Shown here piece after piece: positions 33,004 to 43,303 of a stretch of 64,000 nt of DNA. Position numbers and translations under genes: made by a program. Source of the DNA: Cinclus cinclus (taxonomy: Eukaryota > Chordata > Aves > Passeriformes > Cinclidae); contig NC_085049.1 in assembly GCF_963662255.1 (NCBI RefSeq), forward strand, positions 59,381,158-59,445,157, written 5' to 3'. A model generated the notes under the pieces. It saw nothing but the letters and a program-made list of their open reading frames with translations, made no database searches and was not told where the DNA came from. Within the stretch, counting starts at the first letter, position 1, and each line of letters opens with the position of its first letter.

Positions 33004-33175
33004 CTGGGGGGGAAGGCGGGGAGACGCCAACAGCCTCGTGAATTGGAGCGCTGCGACCGGGAAGTCACACCAAGTGTGACCGGGAAGTCACACTGCCCCG
33101 GTGGGGCAGTGTCCCGGCTGTCCCCAAGGAAAAGCGGCTGGGGGCGGGAGCGGCCGGGATCTCCCCCTCACGCAC
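33004..33175 (-). other. POLR3H: Probable 172-base intron in the POLR3H 5' leader
   Basis: On the minus strand a consensus donor CAG|GTGCGTGAG starts at 33175. An acceptor with a C-rich tract, CCTTCCCCCCCAG, ends at 33004, only 10 bases before the start codon. This fits a non-coding first exon just upstream. It is inferred from splice-site quality alone. If it is unspliced, the leader simply reads through. Confidence 0.6.
33055..33093. repeat. 16-base direct repeat with 7-base hairpin
   Basis: GACCGGGAAGTCACAC occurs at 33055-33070 and 33078-33093. The end of the first copy (GTCACAC, 33064-33070) is also the exact reverse complement of GTGTGAC at 33074-33080, with a CAA loop. It lies inside the probable POLR3H leader intron. 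Confidence 0.85.
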
Positions 33176-33330
33176 CTGGCGCACGCGAAGCCACGCCGCG
33201 CGCCCCGGCCTCGCGCCGCTTCCGGTGCCGCCGCAGCCAATCGCGCTCGGCCGGCGTGTCGCGCGCTCTGATTGACACGGCGCGAGGCGGGGCGGGGCGC
33301 CTGCCGCCGCCATTTTGTCCCTCCTCAGGC
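33176..33330 (-). promoter_or_regulatory. POLR3H: POLR3H CpG-island promoter
   Basis: This is dense CpG sequence upstream of the POLR3H coding start. Visible motifs are an ETS site CTTCCGGT at 33219-33226, a CCAAT box at 33237-33241 and a YY1-type GCCGCCATTTTG at 33306-33317, which reads CAAAATGGCGGC in the direction of POLR3H. There is no TATA box. The transcription start probably lies near 33.2 kb. Confidence 0.75.
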
Positions 33331-33589
33331 GGGGCGGGGTCCGTGTGTGATCAGCTGCCGTCGGAGCGGGGAGGTATCCGGGGTCGGGCTGGTGTTGGAT
33401 GATATAAACGTGGAAAGAAGCTCAGCACCCCCGTGTCCTTTTTAGGGATGCTCTGTAATTCCGTCTTTTGCTCCCGGCAGGTGGGTCCCCGTGGCTTTCT
33501 CCCGTGCCACAGCTAGAGCAATTCTTAACTGTGATTATTCTGATTTAATTTTTCTTTTTCGTAAGTTTCAGTCCAGATAGAGCACCAGA

Positions 33590-34245
33590 GATCACAGAAG
33601 TACGGAACAGGTCAGATAGGAAGGGACCCCAGTAGGGCATCTGGTCTAACCTCCCTGCTCAAGCAGGGTTAATAAATAACACAGGGAACAGAGATTTTCA
33701 GACATTGTCTTCTATGTGTCCTATGTAGATAAAGAATGCTTGCTTTCTAATGCTTGGGATTGTGTTAGAAAGTTTATTTTCCAGCCATTTTGGTATCATG
33801 GTTGTCCCAGGGCACATGGCACAGGAATTGTGCCTAGAGGGTTCTTGCATCCCCTCTCTACTGAGGGAGACTCCACACCCTCTCTGAACAATCTGTTCCA
33901 GTGTGGTCACTGCAGAGTAAAAAAGTTCTTCACATTCAGGCGGAACTGTGCATCGTTTTCTGCCCCACTGCCTCTTGTCCTGTTCCTTGGTGTTGTGTTT
34001 CATTATTTGGGGTGAGGTTTACGGCAGCTTGGCACCAGGGAGAAGAGCCTGGCTCCAACCTCTTGATGCCCTTCATGCACTGATACACACTGATGAGGTC
34101 CCCTCTCAGTCTTCTCAGGCCTGAACAGAGCCAGGTCCCTCAGCCTTTCCTCCTAAGAGAGGAATTCCAGTCCCCCGATTATCCCTCTTGCCCTCTGCTG
34201 GACCTGCTGCAGGTGCTCCATGTCGCTCTTGTGCTCAGGAGCCCA
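33590..34245 (-). mobile_element. CR1 LINE 3' fragment with internal insertions
   Basis: Read on the minus strand this is CR1 3' sequence. It shares long blocks with the copy in ACO2 intron 14, for example CTCCCTGCTCAAGCAGGGT and CAATCTGTTCCAGTGTGG as written on the plus strand. Two stretches absent from the other copy interrupt it, roughly 33671-33803 and 33991-34032. No open frame survives. Confidence 0.9.
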
Positions 34246-34914
34246 AAGATGAAAGTCTCTGCCTCTCTGATAGCCATTTCTTCAGCTGTTTGCCCATGTC
34301 TCCAGCAAACCCAGGTGGGTTTAGAATCCTCTTTGCACCTGGAAGTTCCTCACAGCTGTGTCTGCCCAATCCTTAGGTCAAGGTTCTTTTCAGGGACAAA
34401 CTACCACCATGCAGAGCTAGAATAATTTGTGAGTATTAATTGCCAGAAAGAAGCCAACCCCCATCGTGTAATTTTTGAGGCTTTGGTGCGTTCTGCAGTA
34501 AGGGAATCAGCGTGAGGGAAAAGCAGCATGAGGGATGGCAGAAAACAAGGGGGTGTGCTAACATCTGAGGTTTGTCAGGGAAAATGAAGTTGTTTGAAGT
34601 GTGTTTAAAAAAAGATCTGCCAGGAAAACCAAACATCCCTGGCTGACAGTGAAAACTGCACTGTCAGCATCATGGCTTTGATGCAAAGGCTAAGTGTGTC
34701 ATCCCCCACACTCCCCAGCAGCGTGTGGTGGGACAGTAACTAGCAGTTTAGGTAAGAAATCATTAAATGTTGAGCTGTCTGGGAAAGGGAGGGGGAAACA
34801 AGGTTGGAAATACCCTTGTTAGGCCTCATTAAGAAGATACCTGTCTTGGACAAGGAGGTGTTGATCTCTTCTCAATTACTCTGTTTCTTCACAGTCTGTT
34901 GGGTTGTGGGGTTG

Positions 34915-34934
34915 TTTTTTTTTTTTTTTTTTTT
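34915..34934. repeat. Poly-T tract
   Basis: A run of 20 T is followed by AATAAA in intergenic DNA. Confidence 0.9.
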
Positions 34935-37508
34935 AATAAATGTGGCTGGTCTGCCCATGTTTGGCATGTTTGTATTAAATAGGGGTACAGAAACAAGATT
35001 TCCCATCACCTGGGAAGAGCAGCATTTTGCTTGGAGCAGCATCTACTGTCTCAGAAAGGAGCTCTGCTGCCAGCACAGCAGACACTACTCCATCAGAACA
35101 CCTTAACCCAAATCCCCAGCATTTCTTGCACTTCTTGTCCTACTTCAGGGAGCCTTACAAAGGCTCCTTTCTCCTGCACTCCAGTCACAGCTGCACTAAT
35201 CTCAGCACAGCACAATTTTGCTGGCACACATGCCACATCCCTTGCTGTTCTGTCCTGGCCTCATGCAGGTCTGGCAATGCAAGGCTTGACCTTTATCTAG
35301 TGCAGCTTTTGCAGGTGTCTGTAGCTACTTTTTCAGAAGAGCGAATTGTTCTCATGGCAGGGGAAGAAATAGCTTTGGTACCACACGAGGAAAGAGAACT
35401 TAGACACTGTTGGTTTTGGCAAGGTGGTCACTCTTGATGCTTGTGTGTAAGAACTGTAGGGTTAAGTGGGACATGCATTTAGGGAATAGTAGACTGAAAT
35501 ACCTGGGAGAATATGGGAGATGGAGAAAAGTGGGTTTGGACAGAGTAATATCATGCTTCCATTTCTAGCCAGTCCATGCTTCCAATAACCATGCTCCATC
35601 AGGGGTTTTTGGGTGCCCAATATGAAGCAGACACATCTCCCTTCAGCCTTATCCACAGCCCCCCCCCAAAAACAGCTGTGTGAGCAGCAGGTCTGCAGGG
35701 CCTCACTTCATCCTGTCTTGGGTCTAGGACCCAAGTGAGGTGGGTCCTCTATGAGTGAGGTATTTTGTGTGCTTTGTTCAAAGTGTAGACAGCAAGCAAG
35801 ATGTGCAGAATCTCTGTCTCCTGTATCAACTCTGTGATTACCAACAAGGATTGAATGCTTTGGGTCATTCCTCAGTAAGGACAATAAGATTCCTCTTCTC
35901 TGTGCAGCTGTGTTTATTGGTGAAACTTGCAGATACTTTGGTTTCACGTTGGGGAAACTGAATTGAAATGTGTGTGGAGAAAGCTGGTGATGGCAGTTTC
36001 AGATGAGCTTCACTGCCTCTGGTACCAGGCTACTACCAGAGCCAAGTCTGGCTGCCAATGTCTCAGCTTCCCCCAGCAACATCCCAGGCTGTGGGAAATG
36101 ATTTCCAGTCTCACTTTCTTTGGGTAGCCCCTCCCCAAGTGGTGCGTGCCTGGGCTGTGACAGATGTTGCTCTGTTCCCACCTAGGTTTTCTCCCTGGAG
36201 GAATGTCATAAGTGCCATCTTCAATGTAAAAATATAAACAAAATCCAAATTATGCTCTATAAAATATGGGTGCTGCCTCAACTCATCTAACAGTAGTGTT
36301 CAGAGTTGCACTATATTTATTGCTGCTGCTGCTGAAGTGCATGTTGCTGCTGTTGGAGATGATGTGAACAGCTTTGTTTTGCTGAGTTGTCTCCTTTCCT
36401 CTCAGTAGTACTGATATGGTGAATATCCAGAAATCCATGGTGCCTGTACATACCTTTTTACACTTAGCCATGAAGTCTCTAGAGTCTCTCTCAGCAGTAC
36501 TGGGGCTTTTCCAGTGTTTCAGAGCATGGTTCTCAGTTGCTGGGTTGGGTTTTTTTGTTTTGTTTTTTGGTTTCTTTTAAGCTGTAGCTGCTGGAATCTA
36601 GGATTTGCAGACAAGTCTTTCTATCCCTCAGAGAAAATACCAGACATTTCTCATTCTCTTGATTGTGCAGGAAAACTGGAAAATAATATTTGAAGTTACC
36701 TGAAGGATTGGAACCTTTGAGGAAAATGAAAGGAGCCCCCAAATCATTCAGTTTACGATCTCCTCTGTCCCCACATGCCCATGGTTCTTGGAGAAAACTG
36801 GCTCAGGAATGCTAGGAGAGGTGAGTGGTAATTTGCATCTCGACTGTTCTGGCCCTCCTTTGATTGACTCCAAAGGAATTATGTATCTTCTCACATAAAA
36901 AGTCCTCTGCAGTCCTGCCTTTGCTTCCATCTCTGCAGGCATCTCTGGCACCCCCACTCCCACTCTCTGTCTGATCAAAGCTTCCCCTCTTTTCCTTTTA
37001 TCATTTTTAAAGCATGCCTGCATTAGACTCTCTGCCTCCTCTGCTGCAGCACATGCCCAGAGTCACTTTCCAGCCGAATGTACTTTTGAGTTCCCCCTGC
37101 CTTTTCCATCAAGAGCCTTTATGTGGGGCAGCCAAAGTTGTCCCCCAAAAAAGGAGAAGCCATCTCAGGAGAAACTCAGAGTGGAAACTGAGAGCTGGCT
37201 GGGGGCCTGCTCCCCTTCTTTTGCAGAGTTTTGAAGAGTAGACTGGAGAGATAAGACTTGTGGTGTCTGTAGGGCATGAATGGGGCTCCTGTTCTGTCAT
37301 GGAAAACTATTTGAAAAGCCACAAACAGTATGATTGGCAATGGCAGAACCCACTGGCACTGGGCATTTCAGTGCTTCTTGTTGGCCTTGCCATGGGCTGT
37401 TCTCTTCTGCCTGTGGAGCTTTTTTCTGCATTACAGTTCATTGACAGGAGAGAGATACGTGCTTTGTGATCTCATCCTGCTGTCAAAGGGATGAGCCCCA
37501 TATCAACG

Positions 37509-37549
37509 ATGGATGGATGGATGGATGGATGGATGGATGGAAGGATGGA
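37509..37549. repeat. (ATGG)n microsatellite
   Basis: About ten tandem ATGG units, one changed to AAGG, lie in intergenic DNA upstream of CSDC2. It is likely to be length-polymorphic. Confidence 0.95.
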
Positions 37550-37930
37550 TACAGCCAGGTGGAACAGTTGTGACCCTGTCTCCTGACTCTGTGCCATGCC
37601 TTGTGGCTCCCACACAACTTGTGCACCACTCTGCAGCCCTGAGGGTTGTTTGTGGAACACGTCCAGTTGGCATCACCATGTTCAGCTGTGTAGAATGTAT
37701 CAAGGAAAGAGTTTAAGGAAACTCTTTTTAAAAGCAACCTGTGACTACCCCGTGTTACAGGATGCCCCTAACAGCTCCCTGCAGCTCTGACACTTCATGA
37801 TAGTTGTTCAGGTTGTTGTAAATTTTATTCCAGGATCACAGGGACTTGCTTGATAAAGTGCTGATGTCGATTGCCTTTCTACTCCAAAATGAAGCTGACA
37901 TCACCTAAAACCCCCCGAGTTATGCCTACC

Positions 37931-38110
37931 CAGCCTGTTCTTACTAGACTGCAGTGATGGAGACCCTGGTGCTTGGCCAGGCAATCTGCTTGAGTAATTA
38001 ACTGTCTGTTCTGTTAGAAAGTGTTTCCTAATGTCCAACATCAATCTTGCTCTTCATAATTTAAACCCCATTACTCCTTGCCTTAATTCCCAATGGAATC
38101 AGCGAACGAT
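37931..38110 (-). mobile_element. Old CR1 LINE fragment
   Basis: The block order (AGCCTGTTCTTA, TGATGGAGACCC, GGCAATCTG, CTGTTAGAAAGTGTTTCCTAATGTCC, then AATTTAAACCCCATTACTCC) follows the antisense of ancient CR1 families. It is non-coding and diverged, so the borders are approximate. Confidence 0.7.
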
Positions 38111-38711
38111 TCTGCCCTCATCCCACTGCCTTGCACCCCGACTAGAGAAAGTCTCAGGCCAGTTTATGGGCATGGCCTCTGCCCCCGGAGGTGGCACAGG
38201 GGAAAACAGAAAGGAAAGATCTTTTGGCACAATATGCTGATAGAAATGAGACCCTTAGGAAGCACCTGGGTTTGTGATGGCTGGCTGTGAGCCCGGAGGG
38301 AGTGGGGCAGTAGGATGGGTTTGCAGCATGTGCCTCCTGTTCTCTCCTGCTGCACCGAGGGTGACTGCGGTACCCAGGGGTGCTTGGGCAGGTGGGAAGA
38401 GCGGCTGCAGGGCACCAGTGAGACTTGGAAACCTCACCAGGGGAGAGGTTTCACCCATGGTGAGGGACCCTGTCTGCATCCCTGCCTGCAGTGCACACCC
38501 CATCCTTCTGTCCCTGCAGCCTGGGGGGCTGCCCCACTGTGTCCGGCTGTATCCCAGTGTGCGTCACTTTGCGCAACCCGAGCGATGCAGCCCCCCGGGG
38601 CCGATCCTCGTCACCTCCGGCCCCCCATACAGACTTTCTCCTTTAAACCTAACTAGCTCAGAAATGACCAGGCTGATCCCTCCCACCTGCCCGCTCTCCC
38701 TGGCCCGGCCC

Positions 38712-38719
38712 TGACGTCA
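38712..38719. promoter_or_regulatory. Palindromic CRE (TGACGTCA)
   Basis: A perfect full-site cAMP-response element lies at the start of a CpG-rich stretch (about 38.56-38.94 kb). It is just upstream of a possible first exon of CSDC2. Full CREs near CpG-rich starts are commonly functional CREB/ATF sites, but use here is inferred. Confidence 0.6.
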
Positions 38720-38739
38720 GGGGAAGGCGTGCGGATGCG

Positions 38740-38939
38740 TGTGTGTTCGAGGCGCACATCATCCACACATCAGATACCGCAGATCCATCAGCCGGCAGGC
38801 AGCCAGCCGAGGAAGCCGCCCGGAGCTGGGCTGCAGGCGGGACCGCTGCTCCTGGCGAGGCAGCGGAGGAGTGTCCGGGCCCTCCGAGCACCGATGCTCT
38901 GCAGAGCGCAGCTCCAGGGAGCCCATCGCTTCTAAGGAG
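38740..38939 (+). other. CSDC2: Candidate non-coding first exon of CSDC2
   Basis: CpG-rich sequence downstream of the CRE ends in a strong donor, AAGGAG|GTAAGG, at 38939/38940. The next plus-strand gene is CSDC2, whose coding exon has a splice acceptor in its 5' leader, so an upstream leader exon is needed. The start of this exon is a guess and no transcript evidence was used. Confidence 0.45.
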
Positions 38940-39029
38940 GTAAGGGGAGGCACAATGGCCATGCAGCGTGCCCGGGCTATTGTAGATGGAGATTAAACTT
39001 GACGGACCGCCTTGTTTTTTTGAAACCTG

Positions 39030-39049
39030 TTTTTTTTTTTTTTTTTTTT
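39030..39049. repeat. Poly-T tract
   Basis: A run of 20 T lies about 90 bases after the candidate CSDC2 first exon. Confidence 0.9.
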
Positions 39050-39199
39050 CCTTGGACGGTGGAGAGGTGAGAGGTAGAAGCGTGACTTCCCACCTCCGGT
39101 TTGATTATTCCCCACCAGCCTCAGGAACAATAACTCCCCTGGGGGTGGCGGCGGCAATGTTGCATGTCTGCTTTGGCTTGGGGGCAAATAACCCAGGGT

Positions 39200-39720
39200 T
39201 TTGCCACGGAGGGCTGAGCTCAGCTGGGATCCAGCTCTCTGATTGCCTGAGCGGGAGGCAATTTGTGAAAAATCAGACTTATTAAAGTAGGCTGATAGTG
39301 ATGGGGGCTGGAATTAGGATTTTTTTGGGCTGTCTGCACTATTCCTCCCGATGGCAAGTTAGATCCACAAAGGAGGAAGGAAGGACACAGACGAAGATGT
39401 TTGTGCCAGGTCTTTGAACAGATGCTATGCTAATTAGAAAAACAAAAACCATCACAAGAAAGCAAACAAATCTCAAACTTGGTATTTGGGAATGATGATT
39501 ATGCATACATGCTTAAAAGATAAATCAAACCTCCATGATGGTTTCTCCCTTTGCTTCTCCTTTGCATCTGTCAGCCTTCTCACTGTCCCTCATGGCCTCC
39601 CTGAGAACTGGGCAGCCCAGCACACTCCCATAAGGGAGCTTTTTATAATCAATCCATAAAGGTGACATTCATATTTTAGCGCTAAACATGCTGTATCGTA
39701 GGCGAGACTATCTCACCAAA
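39200..39720. promoter_or_regulatory. Candidate non-coding regulatory element
   Basis: This non-repetitive stretch is dense in transcription-factor-like motifs. They are the inverted repeat TTGCCT/AGGCAA at 39243-39261, an octamer/homeodomain string ATGCTAATTAG near 39427, ATCAATC near 39650 and the palindrome TTTAGCGCTAAA at 39675-39686. The texture resembles conserved enhancers, but conservation cannot be tested here. Confidence 0.35.
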
Positions 39721-40849
39721 GATCTCTGGAGTTGGGAGTATGATTGGCTTAGCTGGGGAGGGGATGCTGTCAGTGTGCATTGCCCAAAAAACGCCCAGTT
39801 TTATTTTTTCTCTAGTAATTTTTTCTCATCAAATGGGTTTGTAATAGGCAAGGTAGGTGAGAAAATTTCTTTGCTTGGTATTTAACTCTTAACATGATCT
39901 GGTAACTAAAAACAGGAGAGAGGGAAGCTGAGAGGCTTTCATTAGCGTTGGACAGAGACAGCATTTATAAAAATCTGCTAGACACCAAGGCTGTGAGCCT
40001 TCTCCGAGGAAGGAAGGATGGAGAAACATAGCCTAGCCAGTATTGTGGTGGCCCTGCTCACGGTAACCCCTGCCTGGAGCCCTTGTCATTCCCCAGCTTG
40101 GTTCCTGCCCTTCATGGCAGCCCCCCTGGGATCTCTGCTGGCCACTGTGTTGTTTTGGGTCCCTTGGCAGGTGAATATGCCCAGCAGCCGAAAAATGAGA
40201 TTTTTGTTTTTGCATTGAGCTCTGGGGACGCTCATGCGTCTAGAGGGGTGTAGCTCTTCTCTGTTTCAGCCTGTGTCTAGACAAGCTAGGTCTGGGGGGG
40301 CATCAGCCTCCCTGAGAATGGCAGCGGGCCAGAGCATTGCTTTCTGTGCTCCATAGGGTGAGGAGATGGCTGCTGGCAGCTGGCTGTGGAGGTAGGGTGT
40401 CTTTTTGACGTACAGAGACCTTTTTTCCCACTGGGGCAGATTTAGAGGGGTAGTAAACCTGACTCCTGAACTGGGGCCACCGGCAGTTGCAAGAGATGGA
40501 GAAAAGGTGATGGAGAGTGCCGTGGAAGAGCTCGTGCAGGAGATTGCTGCAAAAGGCAGCAGAGGGAAAATAACCTCCAGCTTCTTGGCTGGGGCGGGGG
40601 GGGCAACGGCACTCGGGAGAGCCTAGTGTGGTGGCAGGCAGCATCCGAGCTGCGGATTTGCAAAGAGAAGCGGTGGCCTGAAAGGGAACTGCCCATAAAG
40701 GCGACGGTCTGGCCAACCCAAGGGTCACGTCCAGAGCCGGAGCATGACGGCCACCTACAAAGCGGCCACCCATCCGCCAATCCATCCTGGGCATTCCGGG
40801 GGTTCCAGCGGGTGGGAAAGAGCACAAAGGAACGTCGCACGGGAGAGCC

Positions 40850-41250
40850 GACTCACTGAGGGCGATTAAGCTAATTAAATATGTATTCCCTCGCCCGGGC
40901 AAGGAAGCATGAGGGGTTTTTTTTTGTTTGGTTGGGGTTTTTTTTGTTTGGTTTTTTTTTCCCTTTTTTTTCCCCCGCTGCCACTAATGAACGGGGAGTG
41001 GCCGACAGAGGCTGCTGCCTCTTCAGAAGGCTCTTTCCCCTCTTTAGGGGGCCTTGAAAGACTGTTTAGTTGAACAAGGTCACGGGCAGCACCCAAGTCA
41101 ATGTGTTCGGCTTTAAAAAAGGGGAGAGAGACAGTGATTTTATTTGATAAACCGCAGACCTTTCAGTCGCTGCTGATGAACGGGGTACTTGGATCTCGAG
41201 ATAAAAGCACATGCGTCTACTGCCTGTCTGCCTTAATTGGCCTGGGTTTC
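40850..41250. promoter_or_regulatory. Candidate non-coding regulatory element
   Basis: It contains AAGCTAATTAAAT (homeodomain-like), ACAAGGTCACG (orphan nuclear receptor half-site type), GATAAACCGCAGACC (GATA-like next to a RUNX-like ACCGCA) and TTAATTGGCC. A T-rich tract at 40917-40975 splits it. The function is inferred from motif density only. Confidence 0.35.
40917..40975. repeat. T-rich low-complexity tract
   Basis: Runs of T are broken by GTTTGGTTGGGG-like spacers and end in CCC/TTT runs. Confidence 0.85.
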
Positions 41251-43195
41251 CTGCCTCCGCCTGCAAGGGCTGCTGACTGTCAGCCCGCTTGCTCAGGAGC
41301 CTGCCCACCAAAAAATATAAAAGCAAAGCTGGCTTCTGCAGCCAAAGAAGACCCTGTCATCAGAGGGCTCTGGGGTTTGGCTTCGAGATTTTTTTTGGGG
41401 GGGGAGGAGGGAAGGTGGACAGGGTAGGAGCTGTTTTTTATAAAGAGCATCCTTCCAGGTAGCCCTGGGCTTGCAGCCACTTGCCTCCTTGGCTCCGAGG
41501 ACTGTCACCCCGGTAGACCCTCGGAGCAAAGCCACCAAGAGGAGACAGGGAGGAGCGAGTTGGAGGTCTGGCTGTGGCGGTGGAGGGTGGTTATGCTGGA
41601 AAGGCTTCCCATGCCCCGAGGCAGAGCCGGGCTGCTGCAGTCTCCGCTTGCTTCCTCAAGTGACCCGGATTTTGTCCCTGCACTCTATACGTGCGTGGAG
41701 TGGACATAGTGTCGTGGGATGGTGTCAGGTCCAGAGACACCTGAGGTGGGGAGAGATGCTCTTATCCGCAGCAGAGATTACTGTGACCACAGGAGATTGA
41801 GGAGAGAGTGAAAATGCCTCTTGTGCCGAGGTACTCCCTCCTTGCCCTCTGCTGGCGCTGCACCGTGGAGAAATGGGGAGAGGATGGTGGGGTGGAGAGC
41901 AGGGAGGGGAGGGAGGACAGTAGAGGCTTTCCATGATGGGTGTCTGGGCTGGGAGGGGAGGAGACACTGGCAAAGATATGCTTGTGTCCCCACTCTTCTC
42001 TCAGCCTGCTTTTGCCCTGAGTTTAATTTCCTCAGTCCCTTTGTTTGCAGCAGGCATTTAAATGAAGTGGGAGGTAGGATACGGCCCTGGAGTCCCCCAT
42101 GTGCCAAAGCTCCTATTCAACCTCAGCTTCACCAGTACTACCAGAGCCAGGAATTCAGCTGCTGGACACCAAGGCTGACCAACAAATCTGGGATGCTTGA
42201 TCCAGGTACTGAGGAGGGACAGAGTGCTGCTGGCTGAGTGATACAGCCTCTGCATGGCCCCAGGATAGGGATCTCTGCTCCAGCTCTTGCTCCAGGCAGT
42301 GCATTTGCCCTGTCCCTGTGTTTGTCCTGGTGAGCTGCCACCCTACAGCAGGGCTCCCCCACAACATCTCCATGGGCCATCCAGAGAGCCTTCAGAGTGC
42401 CTGTGGGGGATTGCACCTCACTTGTTCTCCCACAAGGGGCAAGCTCAGCTCCTGGGGGCAAACAACAGCCCAGGAAGGCACCTTCTGCTGCTGCTCGCTC
42501 TGTCTCAGGAGCAGACAGTCTGCCTCCTCAGCAGTGCCCAGCATGCTCCCATTCTTCACCTCATCCCCCAAAACAGGGAGCCTTCCAGGGTACCTGACCC
42601 TGGACTGGTCCCACAGCTGAACCTGGGGCAAACCCGCTCTTGGTTGCCACTTCACCAGTCTGTGTTGTTTTGTCCCTGCAAGCTCCCCCTCCTGCACACC
42701 CCCTTACTTCTTATTTTCATTTTGCCTCTGGGAAACTTCCATTTTTCCAGCCCCTTGTGGTTGCCAACCAACTCCCTCAGCATACTAATAGTTTGCTCCA
42801 AGCATCCTTATTCAGGTTAAATACCCTCCATTGTCCCTCAGCTGGTGGGGGAACGGAAAGGCCTCCTCTGTCAGAGAAAGCCGCACAGAGGAGGCGCACC
42901 ATGGTGAGGCCATTTTCATAGTGACAGCTTCATGATGTGGCAGACAACTGAGGGCCATTTTCCCCAAATCATCCCACTCCTCCAATCCTGACACCTCCCG
43001 GGAAGATGAGAAACCCTGCAGCAATGCATGGGGATCGCATCACTTTTTGCTGTCCTAAAGTGGCCAGGCTGCTCACCAGTGCAGGCAGGGCAGTCAAACA
43101 GGGGCACAGATGGGAGCTGTGAAGCAGTTTAGTGTCTGGTCTGGTATTGGGGTGTCTTGCTTGGCTGTCCTCTGAGACCCTTAGGCATGAAGGAA

Positions 43196-43303
43196 GGAGA
43201 TGGTGAGCCTGAGCCTGGGGATGGGAGAAGGAGATGCTGAGCCAGGGTTTGGGGGAAATAGATGCTGAACCTGGGCATGGAGGCAGGAAATGCTAAGCCT
43301 GTC
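43196..43303. repeat. Degenerate minisatellite, unit about 28-33 bases
   Basis: The phrase GATGSTGARCC or a close variant recurs at 43199, 43232, 43261 and 43289, with GGGNATGGGAG-like spacers between. The units have diverged, so the array is old. Confidence 0.7.

Larger units (their letters stand above)
33331..38700. other. Intergenic region between POLR3H and CSDC2
   Basis: No coding exon is recognisable here. It contains two CR1 fragments (near 33.6-34.2 and 37.9-38.1 kb), a poly-T tract and an ATGG microsatellite, listed separately. Divergent non-coding transcription from the POLR3H CpG island is possible, but I have no direct support for it. Confidence 0.65.

Noticed and set aside
40303..40902. 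Minus-strand frame of 199 codons in the presumed CSDC2 intron 1
   Set aside because: It has no recognisable domain, matches no exon of the neighbouring genes, and overlaps other chance frames of the same GC-rich stretch.
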